A DNA stretch of 64,000 nt from Crocodylus rhombifer (taxonomy: Eukaryota; Chordata; Crocodylia; Crocodylidae). The stretch lies in contig JAVSML010024329.1 in NCBI GenBank assembly GCA_038503035.1, forward strand, positions 62,001-126,000. The letters run 5' to 3'. Numbering within the stretch: position 1 is the stretch's first letter; each line of letters starts with the position of its first letter. The position numbers were made by a program, and so were the translations under genes. Under the pieces are notes generated by a model. The model was not told where the DNA came from, did no database searches, and saw only the letters and a program-made list of their open reading frames with translations. This document shows positions 23,056 to 34,959 of the stretch, piece after piece.

Positions 23056-23360
23056 GGGCACATCTACCTGTTCATTAATGTGCCGTAATTATGGTGTATT
23101 AAGTTTATTACCTGTAATATCAGGTATTAATGCGCTATAATCAATGTTACTGCACGTTAGTACAGACTAACACTATCTTTGTGACACTTAATGCTCGCTG
23201 GACTAAGTCTAATGCATATTAGTACAAACAAACACTTGTTTTTGTGACACTTAATGCTTATTGGACAAATCTACTATGCATTAGCATGGTTTTTGCCAGC
23301 CATGTTAATGCACAGTAGAATTAATCCAATAGGCATTAAGAATCTCATGCAGACATTCCC
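23056..23360. mobile_element. Inverted-repeat MITE with internal 64-bp tandem unit
   Basis: The left end GGGCACATCTACCTGTTCAT and the inverted right end GGGGAATGTCTGCATGAG are related. The interior holds two tandem copies of a roughly 64-bp unit (23155-23218, 23219-23282), each containing 'gtgacacttaatgct'. There is no coding capacity. Flanking triplets CTT/CTA do not match perfectly. Confidence 0.5.
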
Positions 23361-24221
23361 CTATGTACATTAGGTGCAATGCCCTGTATAAAATCTTATT
23401 AGTGAATACATTCTAAGAAACCAGTTTTAAAACAAGATATATTTCCTAATCTACAAATGGGTTTTTCCTAGTATTTTACACAGTGTCACAGCCATTTTCT
23501 GTTGGTGAAACAGTCAGCAACATAAAACAAGGTCCACTAAGTGCAGGGAAAAGTACTTATAACGTAACAATGTGCATGTTCCTGAAAACAAAATCTAAGG
23601 CTAGTATAGAGCTACGAAGAGCAAAAAATTGGGTTTCCGTTCACTGAGTTCAATTGTTCAAGAGAATCAAGTATTTTGGAATAGAGACAAATCTAGTTTA
23701 AATAAGCATGTCATCTAAAAGTTTCTTGTGGGCAAAATAGCTATCATTTTCTGGAGTGCAGCCTAACTTCACTCTAATAAAAATGACTCCAATAGTATGA
23801 GAAAGAACTGGAGGCTGGAAATTAAAAAAACAAACATTTGACCACATTTCAGTCTTGTGGTGCAGGAAGCTATGGAGAGACACAAAATTATATGAAATGC
23901 TGCCAAGGCTTACAGAAGATCTGCTGGTTCCTAAAGAACAGGGTGTGCCTCAAAACCATTTGCGTTATATTTCAGTTTCCAAACAATGGGCTTCATTAAT
24001 ATGGACAAGGTATTCAGAGGGAACAAACTTTCCAGTTTAACTCCTTAGGAGAACAACTAAAGAAAATGTTCAACCAACATGTGTCACATGTTGGAATCTG
24101 CTATTGCTATGCCTCCTTTGAAGATGAACTGTTTTCTGGTGCATCCTAAAGATTTTTTGTATGGGATCCTTGCAGATTTTTTTCTCTCCGACTTGCCACT
24201 ACAAACACCCTTATAGATATT
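23361..24221. other. Intergenic, nothing recognised
   Basis: AT-rich spacer with no motif, LINE tail or inverted repeat that I can support. Confidence 0.5.
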
Positions 24222-24516
24222 GGGGCCAGGTACAGAAATTACACTTACTGGTATAAATTATCAGAAACTGGTCTTTAACCATAACAGACCAGAAGTCCAG
24301 CACACAAACCCAGTCTATACCTGTAACAGAAGTTCGGCACACACAGACTGATTTTAAAATGGCAGAAGCCAGTCTAAGATTTTCCCTTCCCCACTCCACC
24401 GACCAAAGGGTGAATGTGCATTCTCTTCACTACCGATCTAAACTACGCTGATTACAGAAAACAGTGTAACTTAGATTGATTTTGCTTCAGGATTTTTGCC
24501 TGTCTGTACCTAACCT
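24222..24516. mobile_element. Possible MITE with GGTACAGA-type termini
   Basis: The left part reads CCAGGTACAGAAATTACA and the right part inverted reads TTAGGTACAGACAGGCAA. Both sides contain 'ctggtataa/aaactgg' words and 'cagcacaca'. No clean duplication exists, although 'gatat' lies just outside both ends. Confidence 0.35.
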
Positions 24517-25830
24517 TGTTGATATACATAGCATCTCTACTACCTTCCTCTTGTTGTGCCTGTTAGAAAAAATGTTTAAAAGTCCTCATTTAGCATAAAG
24601 AAAAATGATGTTTAAGATTCCAAATCAATAAGAGTCACATTCCCAATGAAGTTACCTGGACTACAAAACTCAGCCGATGCACACACAGTACACAGACCTT
24701 AAAAATAAACATTACCTGCCATGACCCAGGTACAGAGATCAGTGTTTTCCCTCAAAGAGTTCCTGACATTGTGATTGAAACATCTAAGACAGTGCCGGGA
24801 GCTACATTCCCCAAATTGTTTTTATTAATTTAGATGTCAGTGATGTTTTCACTTGTGGCATCTGTATTACAAACTGTCTGCTCACAGCTCAGTTCAGCAT
24901 ACATGCAGAGAAACTAAGCAGTCTCTTCAAGACATTTCTTATGCCTTTCTGAAAAGTGACAGTGGACCTAACTGGGCATGAAAATAATGAAGTCCTCTTG
25001 TAAACAAAACAACCTTTAATAGGCCACTGCTAGTGTTCCTTCTTAGTAACAGCATTAACTTGTGGGTAGTTTTAAAGGCTTGTTAAATTCAGTGTTCTCC
25101 TCACTGTTTCACAGGCTGTATTTTCATCATCAGAAGTAGTTGTACAAGTAGGAACACCCTCAAGTATCTGATTTTGGCTAAATAACTTTCCATTCTCCAT
25201 GTGTATTATATATGTCCTGGGATAGTCAGTTGGATCTGGCATTGTGTGTCAAAGTTCTGCTGATAACTTGGGTTTTCATTGTTATACTTGAGTTTCTTGT
25301 GAAAGGTTGTGATGTTCTGCCATTTTAACCTAGTAGGATTTCAGTCTTCTAGCCGTTCAGCTCTGAATTATTTTGTCATCACTGAAATCCATTAAATGCA
25401 TTAAAGAAGCACTCTTGCTGGTATTATTTTTGCTCCTTAACATCTGTGTGGGTGAAGCTCCTAATTCCATGGTTTTGTTCCAATAGTTTAATAAACTGAG
25501 ATAAGAGTCCCGAATTGGTTAAAAACTGCTATATGTTAGCTGGTCCTTTGGACGGTGGATAGCACAGACTGCTAGTCATGTGTATGGCTCCTGTTATGGA
25601 TTACTTTTTAAACATTTTAAATCTGTGGAATGTTATGCTGCCAAAGCGAAATTTTTAGAGCAGTCACAGGTCATATAGGTAAATGCCATCTCAGGCCTTG
25701 CAAGCAGAGGCAGGAACAGGAGCCAGGACTCCATCCTTCCTCTGGGGTGGAAGAAGAGGGGAGAGACTGGCAAGTAGCACAGAAGCAGAGAAACCATCAT
25801 GGGGGCTATGGCTTCCCTCACTCCGTAGAC
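24517..25830. other. Intergenic, nothing recognised
   Basis: Mostly AT-rich, non-repetitive DNA. Frames are short and overlap on both strands near 25630-25895, in a GC-rich patch that belongs to the left flank of a foldback. Confidence 0.45.
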
Positions 25831-26361
25831 AGCAGGAGCTAGCTGGAGCCATGGTAGAAAGGGAAAAGTCTCCAAAAAGCCCCCACCTGTTTTAAGTGAA
25901 TGGGCAGGGGGGAAGCAGTAAAGAGAAAGAAGTAAAAAAAGAATTTAAAAAATGTAGGACATTAATTTGAACTGAACCGCTATTCATTTGAAATGGCTCT
26001 GTCAGCAGCCCCCTTACTCAACCCATATAATTAGCCTGCTGGGTCTCAACTTTGCCCAGGTGTGCCATGCATGCAGTGAGTCTACTGAGTCTCAGTTCTG
26101 CCCAGCATGTCATGCAGCAAGTCTGTTGGGTCTCAGCTCTGTCCTGGTGTGAGTGCTAAGCCAATTTCCCCCTCCCCCCGATCCAATCCCAATTCAGTTT
26201 TTGCATGCATGTCTACACATGGCCTCTGTCCTTCATTTTTTAAATTCTTTTTTTACCCCTTTCTCTTCACTTCTTCCCCCCTACCCATTCACTAAAAACA
26301 GGATGGGGGGCAGGTTTTGGAGACTTTTCTCTTCCTGCCATGGTTCCAGCTGGCTCCTGCT
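25831..26361. repeat. Foldback structure with about 130-bp inverted arms
   Basis: The left arm 25831-25958 and right arm 26229-26361 are inverted copies. For example 'ggaaaagtctccaaaa', 'gtgaatgggcaggggggaag' and 'gtaaaaaaagaatttaaaaa' each have a partner. The loop (about 25960-26228) contains three degenerate tandem copies of a roughly 50-bp unit with 'gggtctcaactttgcccag' at 26041, 26090 and 26128. Frames in the arms are mirror-image chance frames. The outer ends are undefined and no duplication was found. Confidence 0.65.
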
Positions 26362-26517
26362 GGTGCAGAGAGAAGCACTAAAAGCCAATTACCTATTCTC
26401 ATTAGTGGTTAATTGGCTTTTTAACTGTTCCCCTTGCATAAGTGACCAGCCAGCTGAACGCATGGGGGGTGCTAGAGCAAGCAGCAAACAGGTCAGCTGC
26501 ATCTGGGTGCTCAGAGT

Positions 26518-27792
26518 TCATAGATTTCATAGACTTCATAGACTTCAGGGCTGGAAGGGACCTCAGAAGATCATCAAGCCCAGCCCCCCACCCCAGGGGC
26601 AGGAAGTCAGCTGGGGTCACAGGATCCCAGCAAGATAAACATCCAAATGTCTCTTAAAGGAGTCCAGAGTAGGTGCTTGCACCACCCCTGGAGGCAGTCT
26701 GTTCCAGGCCTTAGGGGCTTGGACAATAACAAAGTTCTTCTTTATGTCCAGCCTAAAATGGTCTTGGGGGAATTTGTGACCATTTGACCTTGCCAACCCT
26801 TGGGGCCCTCCGGTGAACAGGTGTTCTCCCAGGTCCTGATGGACACCTCTTATATACTTACAGGCTGCCACCAGGTCCCCCCTGAGCCTGCGCTTTTCCA
26901 TGCTGAAGAGTTCCATAGCTCTCAGCCTCTCATCATAAGGCCTGTTTTCCTGACCTCTGATCATGTGTGTGGCTCTCCTTTGGACTCTCTCAAGCTTCTC
27001 CACATCCTTTTAAAATTGTGGAACCCAGAATTGGATATAGTACTCCAGCTATGGCCTCAGCAAGGCTGAGTACAGTGGGAGGATGACATCCTGGGATTTG
27101 CTTGAGAAGCATTTATGATGCAAGCCAGAGTTTTGCTCACTTTACCAGCTGCCACATCGCATTGGTGGCTCATGTTCATCTTGCGGTCAATCATGACCCC
27201 CAAGTCCTTTCTGGTCTTGGTGCTAGCAAGCGTAGCACTGCCGAGCCTATAAGCATGCTGTGGGTTTTTCTTCCCAAGGTGGAGTACCTTGCATTTTTCG
27301 GTGTTGAACACCATCAAGTTTTCATCCACCCATTTTCTGAGCCTGTCTAGGTCAGCCTGGATCATGATCCTGTCCTCAGGTGTGGACACTTTACCCCAAA
27401 GTTTGGTGTCATTGGCAAACTTGGCCAGTCTACTTCTGATACCGATGTCCACATCATTAATAAAGATGTGAAAGTATAGGCCCAAGGATGGAGCCTTGGG
27501 GGACCCCACTGGTCACGGCACACCACAATGATTTATTTCTGCCGATTACCACTCTCTGGGTCCAACCTTGGAGCCAGATCCCCAGCCATCAGACTGTGAT
27601 GTAGCCAAGGCCACAGTCAGCCAACTTTTTCATGAGTAGATCATGGGACACCAGATCGAAGGCTTTTTTAAAATTAAGATATATGACATCAATCTCTTCT
27701 CCCTTGTCCAGGTGATATGTCACCTGGTCAGAGAAGATGAGATAGGTCGGGCAAGACCTACTCACAAGAAACCCATGCTGGCTGTCCCTTGG
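26518..27792 (-). mobile_element. CR1 LINE, 3' UTR and RT
   Basis: The minus-strand copy starts at 'tcatagatttcatagacttc'. The frame 26617-27003 gives the C-terminal ...MEKLERVQRRATHMIRGQ...LRAMELFSMEKRRLRGDLVAA block. The frame 27057-27509 gives LAKFANDTKLWGKVSTPEDR, where motif C FADD has become FAND, and LDRLRKWVDENLMVFNTEKC. The upstream part to 27792 covers motif B and motif A in broken frames. It is 5' truncated. Its tail and RT are the same subtype as the 1-1394 copy. Confidence 0.9.
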
Positions 27793-28195
27793 TATAAATA
27801 TTTACACTATTTCAGAGGGATGCAGGTATGCACACACATGCGCAGAGTCAAGTTCGGCTCTCAGCTGATGTAACTCAGAGCAGAAACTGTCCTAAGCAGT
27901 TTCTGAAGTGCAGTCAAACAGCTGAATCTGAGAGCCAGAGGGCCGAGTTCCCCTTTCCCTCCCCCACTGTTTTAATACAGAAGACTAGTGACATGCAGTG
28001 GCCACTTGAAGTAATCCATGATGTGCATCTGTTCTGCATCCCCTAAGGGATATAGTGTGTGCCTTTGCTGTTTGCTATTGTTATGACTGTGTAACACCTT
28101 ACTGATGAATATCAAATATTGGAAACCTACCTGCCGGTTGGTAAAGACAGTGTGGCACTCTTTCACCAACACAATTTTAATGATGGTAGGGTGGT
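27793..28195. other. Spacer, nothing recognised
   Basis: Short sequence with two chance frames. No terminal repeat was found. Confidence 0.4.
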
Positions 28196-28552
28196 AGGGT
28201 CTGTAGCTGCCTGTGCTCCGCCTCCCTGCCTAAACCTGTATGTGCTCAGGGCTGCGGGGGGGGCATGTTTTAACGAAAGCGGTTCCCAGACAGCTGCTCT
28301 AATGAAAGTGGCTCACCATAACATGTATTAAGCCCTGCAGCATTTCAAAATGGCCACGAATTGCTTTATCCAAAGCTCATTCAATGAGATTCCAATAAAG
28401 CGCCCCTGCAGCCATTTTGAAATGCATTGGGGCTCAATGCACGTGACAAGGAGGTGATGCTGGAACGTTCTAATTAGAATGTGGAGCAGACTTGATTAAT
28501 TGAGTCAGCTCCAACACGTTCTAATTAGACTGTGAACAAGTGCATCTATAGG
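28196..28552. repeat. MITE-like sequence with internal inverted repeats
   Basis: 'gcatttcaaaatggc' (about 28340) pairs with 'gccattttgaaatgc' (about 28410). 'ttctaattag' occurs at two sites near 28468 and 28518. There is no coding capacity. The pattern is like non-autonomous DNA elements elsewhere in the window, but end points and duplication are not defined. Confidence 0.4.
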
Positions 28553-31500
28553 CAGCCTATGATGTCCAGCACAGCCTGCCTGCCATCATAAAGCCAATGG
28601 CAAAAACACCCAAATAATTAAACTTCCTGATTCACTGCCGCCAGTGAAAGAGAGGGTTCAATGTGTAACAGCAGGTTCGTCAGTGTTTCTCTAATAGCTA
28701 CAAATTGTAGTCTTCGTTAACTGTTATGGACTAGAAATGAAGATGTATAGAATCATAAAAATTAGTAATGGAAATTCCCTATCAAGCCACTCTATTTCTG
28801 TACCTTTTAGCCAAGGCAGGAATCTTCCTTCTGAGAGATGATTACAGTCGGAAAGATCCCATTAAAAAAATATGCAATACCAGCTTTGAACGTTATCACT
28901 TCACAATCTGAGTAAAATAGACTGTTAGGTGCAAGGCTTAGTCCGCTTGCCAATACTAAGAACATTATGATCATGCTTGAAATTGTTTTCTGTCCTGGAC
29001 TTGTTTGAAAGGCCCACACAAAGAAGGGGAATGGTGACGGTGATTATACACAAAGCAACGAAGCTAAAAATGCACTGAGAAATACCTCCCTGCACTGTCT
29101 CTTTCATTTATAGTCACTGAGGTGTTTCAGCTATTCCGACTAAATAAAAAGTCTGCAGCTAGAAGTTTGATTTTTAGTTGTCAGGTTGTGCTAAGGTAGC
29201 ACTCCCTGGAGGCAGAAGGAGGTTTTGGATTGGGGCTAACAACACCCCACTGCGCAGTAGAGTTCAGGAAGGTTGGAAGTTTGCCTATGGAGCAAAGGAG
29301 TGGGAAGAGCTGGGAATGGTGCATCTTGGTATGCTGGAGGAATGAAAGTAGAATGCTGTATCTCCCCAGAGCGGACTAACAATACCTGAAATGACCTGGG
29401 TAACATGGATCAGAGATAACCCTCACCTAAAGTAGCTTAACATTTAAATGTTTAGAGGGTACTTAGCACAGGTTAACACTTCAATGGGTGAACGCTCCCA
29501 TTTTAAGTGCCTTCCTGAAGTTTTTAATGTAACCTGTAACACCACTTTGTGAAATACCCAGCCTTTGTAACCCTCCAGCATGCCTCAGATGTGTACTGTG
29601 CTCCATTATCTGAAGATAATTCATCCAGCTATCTCTGGGAGCTAGCCCAACAAGCTGTTTAGTGGAGCTCAGCTTTATGTTGTCTTATTTTGTCATTTTG
29701 TTTTCTTTATGCTAGTTGCCCTCTTAAGTTGTTCTGTTTCTCTTTGTAATAATGACTGACCAACAGGTCCTGGTTTCCTCAGCGTACAAATTGATTGGTT
29801 GCCAATTATTGCCAGGCTATAAATATATCATGAAAAATCACTGGTTCCATCTCTGGTATGTCATATAAATGTAACACCATTTTCTACTTATGCGCATGTA
29901 TCTATATGTATGTGCATGTTTCTTACCAAGACAAGAATTGGTTTGTTTTGTGGCACTTTTTGTGCCCATCAAAGAAATGACATCCCTTATATTTTGTATG
30001 ATGCAGTCTGCACCTTTGTTACACACTTCTCTGTTGATGCTGCATACATCCGAAACACTGTTGTTGCACACTTATCTCCTTCTATGTATGTCTGACTGCC
30101 CATCGTGCCTCTGTTTATCAAGTACATTTTGTGACTAGTTCTAATTACCTAGAATTTTCATGTGTTCTAACTAATCTAATGGCCTTCTACTAAATGTTAA
30201 ATTGTCCTCCATTACCCTTTTTTGTATATCTTATGGTCTGATACATGCTTCATGTCCCCCACCACCTGTAAAAGCAGTCTTTTATCAACTGTAGCAGAGT
30301 TACCCAGTCATCAGTTGCCTCAGTACATCCTGATTTTTGTCATAAACATATTTTCTTTATTTAGATTTTGCTTTCAAAAGCAATATATTGTGTATGTCCT
30401 AAGCAACCTGCCCAACTTTTTCCTTTTGGCTTCAAAGAACTTGCTGCTAAACAGCCATGTTCTCCAAATTCCTCGGTTTTTGTTTATTGTTTTAATAATG
30501 GTTATGGGCTGCAAGCCTCTTACCTGCCTGATGCTTTACAAAAATCAGTGTCATAAACTCCTCCCACATTCTTCTAACACCTCACAGTGATGCAGTGCTC
30601 AGACCACAAGAGAGCCACACAGGCAGGATAGATTAAACAAGCTTTTATGATCAAGGTTTTTCAAACACACTCTCAGCTCTCAGCAGATCAGCTCAAAATA
30701 CATTCAGAGAGATAGCCAGATAGTGAAGTATTTCCATTCACTTCCTCCACCTCTCTTAAAGGGTGCATGACTACTTACCTAGCTATGCCTAAATATAATA
30801 CCATGGGGAAGAACTGCATGGCTGTTCCCTGGTGATGGGAGATGTGAGGTAAGGCTTCTTGTGGCCACAATAGGAAAGAGTGTTTACATTTTACATAATG
30901 ATTCCTCCATCCTCTCAAATACAAATACAATTAGTGCAGTTTCCCATCCTCAGTTTGATTAAAGGAGCCTCTACCTTTCGATTAAATAGTCTTCCCTGAA
31001 AGTACTGTTAGTGAAGGCTGCCCCTACCTTCAGGCTCTTCTGCTTCTCCATGGCCTGAATAGGCCTTGTGGAGTCCTAGACCAGGTGCTGCCATCAAGAA
31101 GCAGGGATCTGGAAAATAAAAAAAAAGATCTGGCTAGCAGGAGTACTGCTATAGTGAAGAGGGCAAGGAGGCTGAGTCTCACCATTTTTCTCGAGGCTGT
31201 GAAGAGAGGAGGGGAAGAAGGAACAGCTGTGGCCCAGTTGGGTAGACCTGCTTCTGCCCTATCTTCTTCCTCTTCTTCTTGTAGAAATGGTTTCATCCCA
31301 GCATACTGCTCTGCCCTCAAGCCCCCTCCCCACCTCCATAACACCCCATCTGGTCTACCCCAAGAGTTGTGCCATCTCCAGCCTCACCTCTGCCTCTCCT
31401 ACATCCACCACTGTCCTGTCTCTCTCCCAGCTCTAGTGAGGAAGTAGTAGCAGCTCCTTCACCCTCTCAGACAGTGGCAGGCAGCTCTGGTGAGTTGTTC

Positions 31501-31839
31501 ATATCCTCATCCCCTTCCCAGGAATGGGTCTTGGAGGAACAGAGGAGCCCCCCAGCTAGTCACAGGAGGGAATGGAGCCACCTGTGCTGCTGGGCTGAAT
31601 CTACACACCCCCACCTGCCTGTGCTGCCCTGCCGGCCCCTGAGAATGGAGGCAGGTTACTGGGAAGAACAGAGTGTGCACAACCACACTACCTAAAACAG
31701 CCTTGATTGGCTGCCAGTTAAAGGAGGCTTTTTCCCAAAGGCAAAGCTGAACTTCATGAAAAGGCTAGAGCATTTTGTGTGCTCAGCTACACTTGTCATC
31801 ACAATGAATAGTTTTGGCTGGTGGCACCAAACCTGGTAG
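28553..31839. other. Intergenic; no supported gene
   Basis: Long stretch without a recognised repeat. Frames such as 30222-30590 (+) are Leu/Phe-rich, low-complexity chance frames. Near 30589-30660 the minus strand has a CATAAAAGCTTG word before a TG...-like edge, which hints at an LTR end, but the other end is not found. 31030-31185 (-) encodes a 51-codon frame with a hydrophobic N-terminal segment. 31250-31690 is GC-rich. Confidence 0.4.
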
Positions 31840-32045
31840 GTGCTGTGGATAAGGCATGGAACTGTGGATTTCCAGCTTGACCACACTTCCTCTTTGACCA
31901 TGGGTAAGCCACCAACTACATATTTTGTCTTAGTGAAATACTGGCCCTACTTTACCATCTCACAAGGGTTTTGAGAAGTTCCATTCATGTCCAATAATGA
32001 TTATGAAGTGTTGCAATACTACAGCACTGAGGACCATAAATGTAC
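31840..32045 (+). repeat. MIR-like relic
   Basis: Blocks 'tgtggataaggcatgg', 'gaccatgggtaagccacc' and 'tcacaagggttttgagaa' follow the order of a MIR element from its tRNA-like head to its core and tail. Confidence 0.5.
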
Positions 32046-32109
32046 CTAGAGATTTTCTGGTGAGGATGGAGAGAGACTTAGGGCTGCCTGAGGAATGTCA
32101 CCCTCCTCC

Positions 32110-32278
32110 TCTCACCCAGCTTTAGGAATGCAACCTTAGAAAGCAGGACAGAGATACATGGAGCAGTATGTTCTGCATATAGTAAGAGAGCTGAGCCACA
32201 CAGTGAGTGACAGCTAGGACTGGAACTTGTGTTGCTGACTCAACTCCATGCCTACTGCACTACAACACGTTGCCTTTT
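32110..32278 (-). repeat. MIR-like relic
   Basis: The inverted MIR pattern includes 'agctgagccacacagtgagt', 'agctaggactggaacttgtg', 'gactcaactccatgcctact' and 'gcactacaacac'. Confidence 0.6.
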
Positions 32279-32586
32279 AAGTATGTCAATACAAGCAGTC
32301 ACAAGAGAGCATGCAAAAAACTTTCTGTTTGTTTTTAAAGTATACCAGTTAATCTTTCAAATACAACCATAGATTTCTCATCAGTATACTCCTTGGCAAA
32401 TTGTTACCTTACTTTTGCAAAGTGTATTTCTGAAAACAAACAACCATGGTCCTAATAAACACTTAGGAGTTATTCCATCCAAAGAGCAAATATGTTTATA
32501 CCAGTTAATTACGACTGAATCTAGAGTATAGGACTGATGATATAGGATTCTATAGAAATGGTTGTTATCACATAATGAATAATAAT

Positions 32587-32640
32587 AAGATTCCTCAGTA
32601 AAAGATGTTTACTGAGGAACATCCTTTACTGAGGAATCTT
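32587..32640. repeat. Perfect-like hairpin with triplicated TTTACTGAGGAA
   Basis: Arms 32587-32607 and 32620-32640 are 21-bp inverted copies with one mismatch. The 12-base loop is itself another copy of TTTACTGAGGAA, which also lies in the right arm. Confidence 0.85.
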
Positions 32641-32748
32641 AAAGAACCATACAAACTGGAATTAAAATGTATTAGTTCTGTAAAAGGAAGTTAACAAATT
32701 TTAATCAGGGATTACTAGGAATGATGTTGTTTTCTTATTACTAATTGT

Positions 32749-32794
32749 CAAGATGAGAGCACCTGACTATCCAAGATGAGAGCACCTGATCATG
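32749..32794. repeat. 23-bp tandem duplication
   Basis: 'caagatgagagcacctga' occurs twice, 23 bp apart, with small differences at the unit ends. Confidence 0.85.
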
Positions 32795-32889
32795 CATATA
32801 GCTAATCTAACTGGCAATATGCCTTGTTTCTGATGCTCTGATTTTCCTTCCCCTCTCTTTTCAATAGTTTTTGTCTCATCTTAAATAAA

Positions 32890-33012
32890 ATATTGTAAGC
32901 TCTACAAGCAGATACTTTGTTTTCTATATGTTTGCACAGCACCTGTCACAACTGGGCTCTATCCCATTTGAGGCCCTGCAGTGGTAACATAATACAAATG
33001 ATAATAATTTAA
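32890..33012 (+). repeat. L3/CR1-like ancient LINE tail
   Basis: 'ttgtaagctctacaagcaga', 'gcacagcacctgtcacaact' and 'gtaacataatacaaatgata' follow the end of the L3-type CR1 tail common to amniotes. Confidence 0.65.
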
Positions 33013-33382
33013 TAAACTGTGCTATCATGAAACCAAGAAATTTTCACAAGGATACACTCTAAATCAATGGCATGAAGATAATTTCACACTTGATTCTTCC
33101 TGGAGTCTTGTTAGACTGTTAGACTACCTAAAAACAATTAGAAGTGGTATATTTCAAAAGTAGGAATATAGTATAGTATAGTAATAACCAAAAACTGTCA
33201 CTATTAAATGGTTTAATGCTGAGTTATTTTAAGCAAGTTGAGTGGTCTTGGTACAGTTCCTATTGAGGGGAATGGGTTCCATCAACATCCACTGAAAAGA
33301 ACTCCAGGAGGACTTCTGTAAGAAAGATCAAATCCATCTCCCAACAAAAAGGTAAATAATGGAAGCATAAAGAAGGAAGATA
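33013..33382. other. Spacer, nothing recognised
   Basis: Non-repetitive AT-rich DNA up to the truncated 5' edge of the next CR1. Confidence 0.45.
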
Positions 33383-34680
33383 AGATCCTCAAGGAATCCA
33401 TTTCTAAGCACTTAGAGGAGAACAAACTGATCAGGAACAGTCAGCATGGATTCACCAAGGGCAAGTCATGTCTGACCAAACAAATTGCTTTCTATAATGA
33501 GATGACTGGCTCTGTCAATGTGGCAAGAGCCTTGGATCATGACTTTAGCAAGGCTTTTGGTACTATCTCCTACAGCACTCTTGCAAGCAAGCTGATGAAG
33601 TATGGGTTAGATGAATGAATTGTAAGGTGGACAGAAAGCTGGCTGGTTCATCAGGCTCAACAGGTAGTGACCAATGGCTCAGGGTCTAGTTGGCAGCCAG
33701 TATCGAGTGGTGTACCCCAGGGGTTGGTCCTGGGACTGGTTTTGTTCAATATCTTCATTAACAATCTGGAAAATGGCACTCTAAGTAAGTTTGCAGATGA
33801 CACCAACCTGGGGAGTATAGTAGATACCTTAAAAGGTAGGGCTAGAATTCAGAGTGACCTAGACAAATTGGAGGATTGGGCCAAAAGAAATGTCATGAGA
33901 TTCAACAAGGACAAGTACAAAGTCACATACTTAGGACAGAATAATCCCATGCACCAGTATAGGTTTGGAGCCAACTAGATAAACGGTAGCTCCAGAAGGA
34001 AAGGACCTATGGGTTACAGTGGACAATAAGCTAGATATGAGCCAACAATGTATCCTTGCTGCCAAGAAGGCAAACGGCATCCTGGGCTGCATTAGTAGGA
34101 GTGTCTCCAGTAGATCAAAAGAAATGATTATTCCCCTTCTGTTCTGTTCTGTTCTGTTAAGGCCACATCTGGAGTACTGTGTCCAGTTTTGGACGCCCCA
34201 CTACAGAAAGGATACGGACAAATTGGAGAGAGTACAATGGAGGGCAATGAAAATGGCTAGGGGGCTGGGACACATAACTTATGAGATGAGGCTGAGGGAA
34301 CTGGGTTAATTTAGTCTGCAGAAGAGAAGACTGAGGGGGGATTGAATAGCAGCCTTCAACTCCCTGAAGGGTGGTTCCAAAGAAGAGAGAGACTTTCCTC
34401 AGTGATGGCAGATGACAGAACAAGGAGCAATGGTCTGAAGTTGCAACAAAGGAGGTTTAAGTTGGATATTAGGAAAAACTCTCTCACCAGGAGAGTGGTG
34501 AAGCACTGGAACTGGTTACCTAGAGTGGTGGTGGAATCTCCATCCTTGGAGGTTTTTAAGGCCGGTTTGACAAAGCCCTGGCTGGAATTAACCAATTCCA
34601 GGATGGTCCTCCTTTGAGCAGGGGGTTGGACTAGATGACCTCCTGAGGTCCCTCCCAACCCTAATTATCTATGATTCAAT
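33383..34680 (+). mobile_element. CR1 LINE, RT and 3' UTR
   Basis: A 5'-truncated copy that starts in the RT fingers (ILKESISKHLEEN, SQHGFTKGKSCLT). Motif A reads DFSKAFGTI, so the second Asp is Gly. Motif B reads GVPQGLVLG. Motif C is intact (FADDTNLG, in the frame 33667-33978). 34019-34309 gives the RHLEYCVQFW-like C-terminal region, with a small (TTCTG)n expansion near 34136-34158. It ends 'ctaattatctatgattcaat'. It closely parallels the 18440 copy. Confidence 0.92.
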
Positions 34681-34682
34681 AG

Positions 34683-34790
34683 ATTATTACAATATACATT
34701 ATACAATATTATATTGTATAATATTATACAATATACAATATATTACAATATAATACAATGGATAATTACAATATAATTAAATATTGTTAT
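34683..34790. repeat. AT-rich palindromic microsatellite
   Basis: 'acaatat/atattgt' words alternate in both directions directly after a CR1 tail, so the tract could form hairpins. Confidence 0.8.
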
Positions 34791-34959
34791 TTGCATTTAT
34801 ACAGCAGCAGACGAGATGATGCAGATTTATCTGTGCCTCAGTCAACTGACCTGAAACAGAATCAGAAAATGGTTTTATTCTTTTTTAAATGCATGCATAA
34901 AACAAAGAAGTAACCAAACAGATATTCACCACACATAGAGCACTTTAAAAATGGCAGAT

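Noticed and set aside
26402..26657. Frames with IDFIDFID repeats as coding
   Set aside because: The repeat is the CR1 terminal 'catagacttcatagattt' tail translated, not a protein.
30589..30870. Solo LTR on the minus strand
   Set aside because: One edge and a CATAAAAGCTTG word look right, but no opposite terminus or target duplication could be found.
34683..34790. CRISPR-like or regulatory palindromic array
   Set aside because: It is a simple AT microsatellite derived from a CR1 tail expansion, without spaced repeats.
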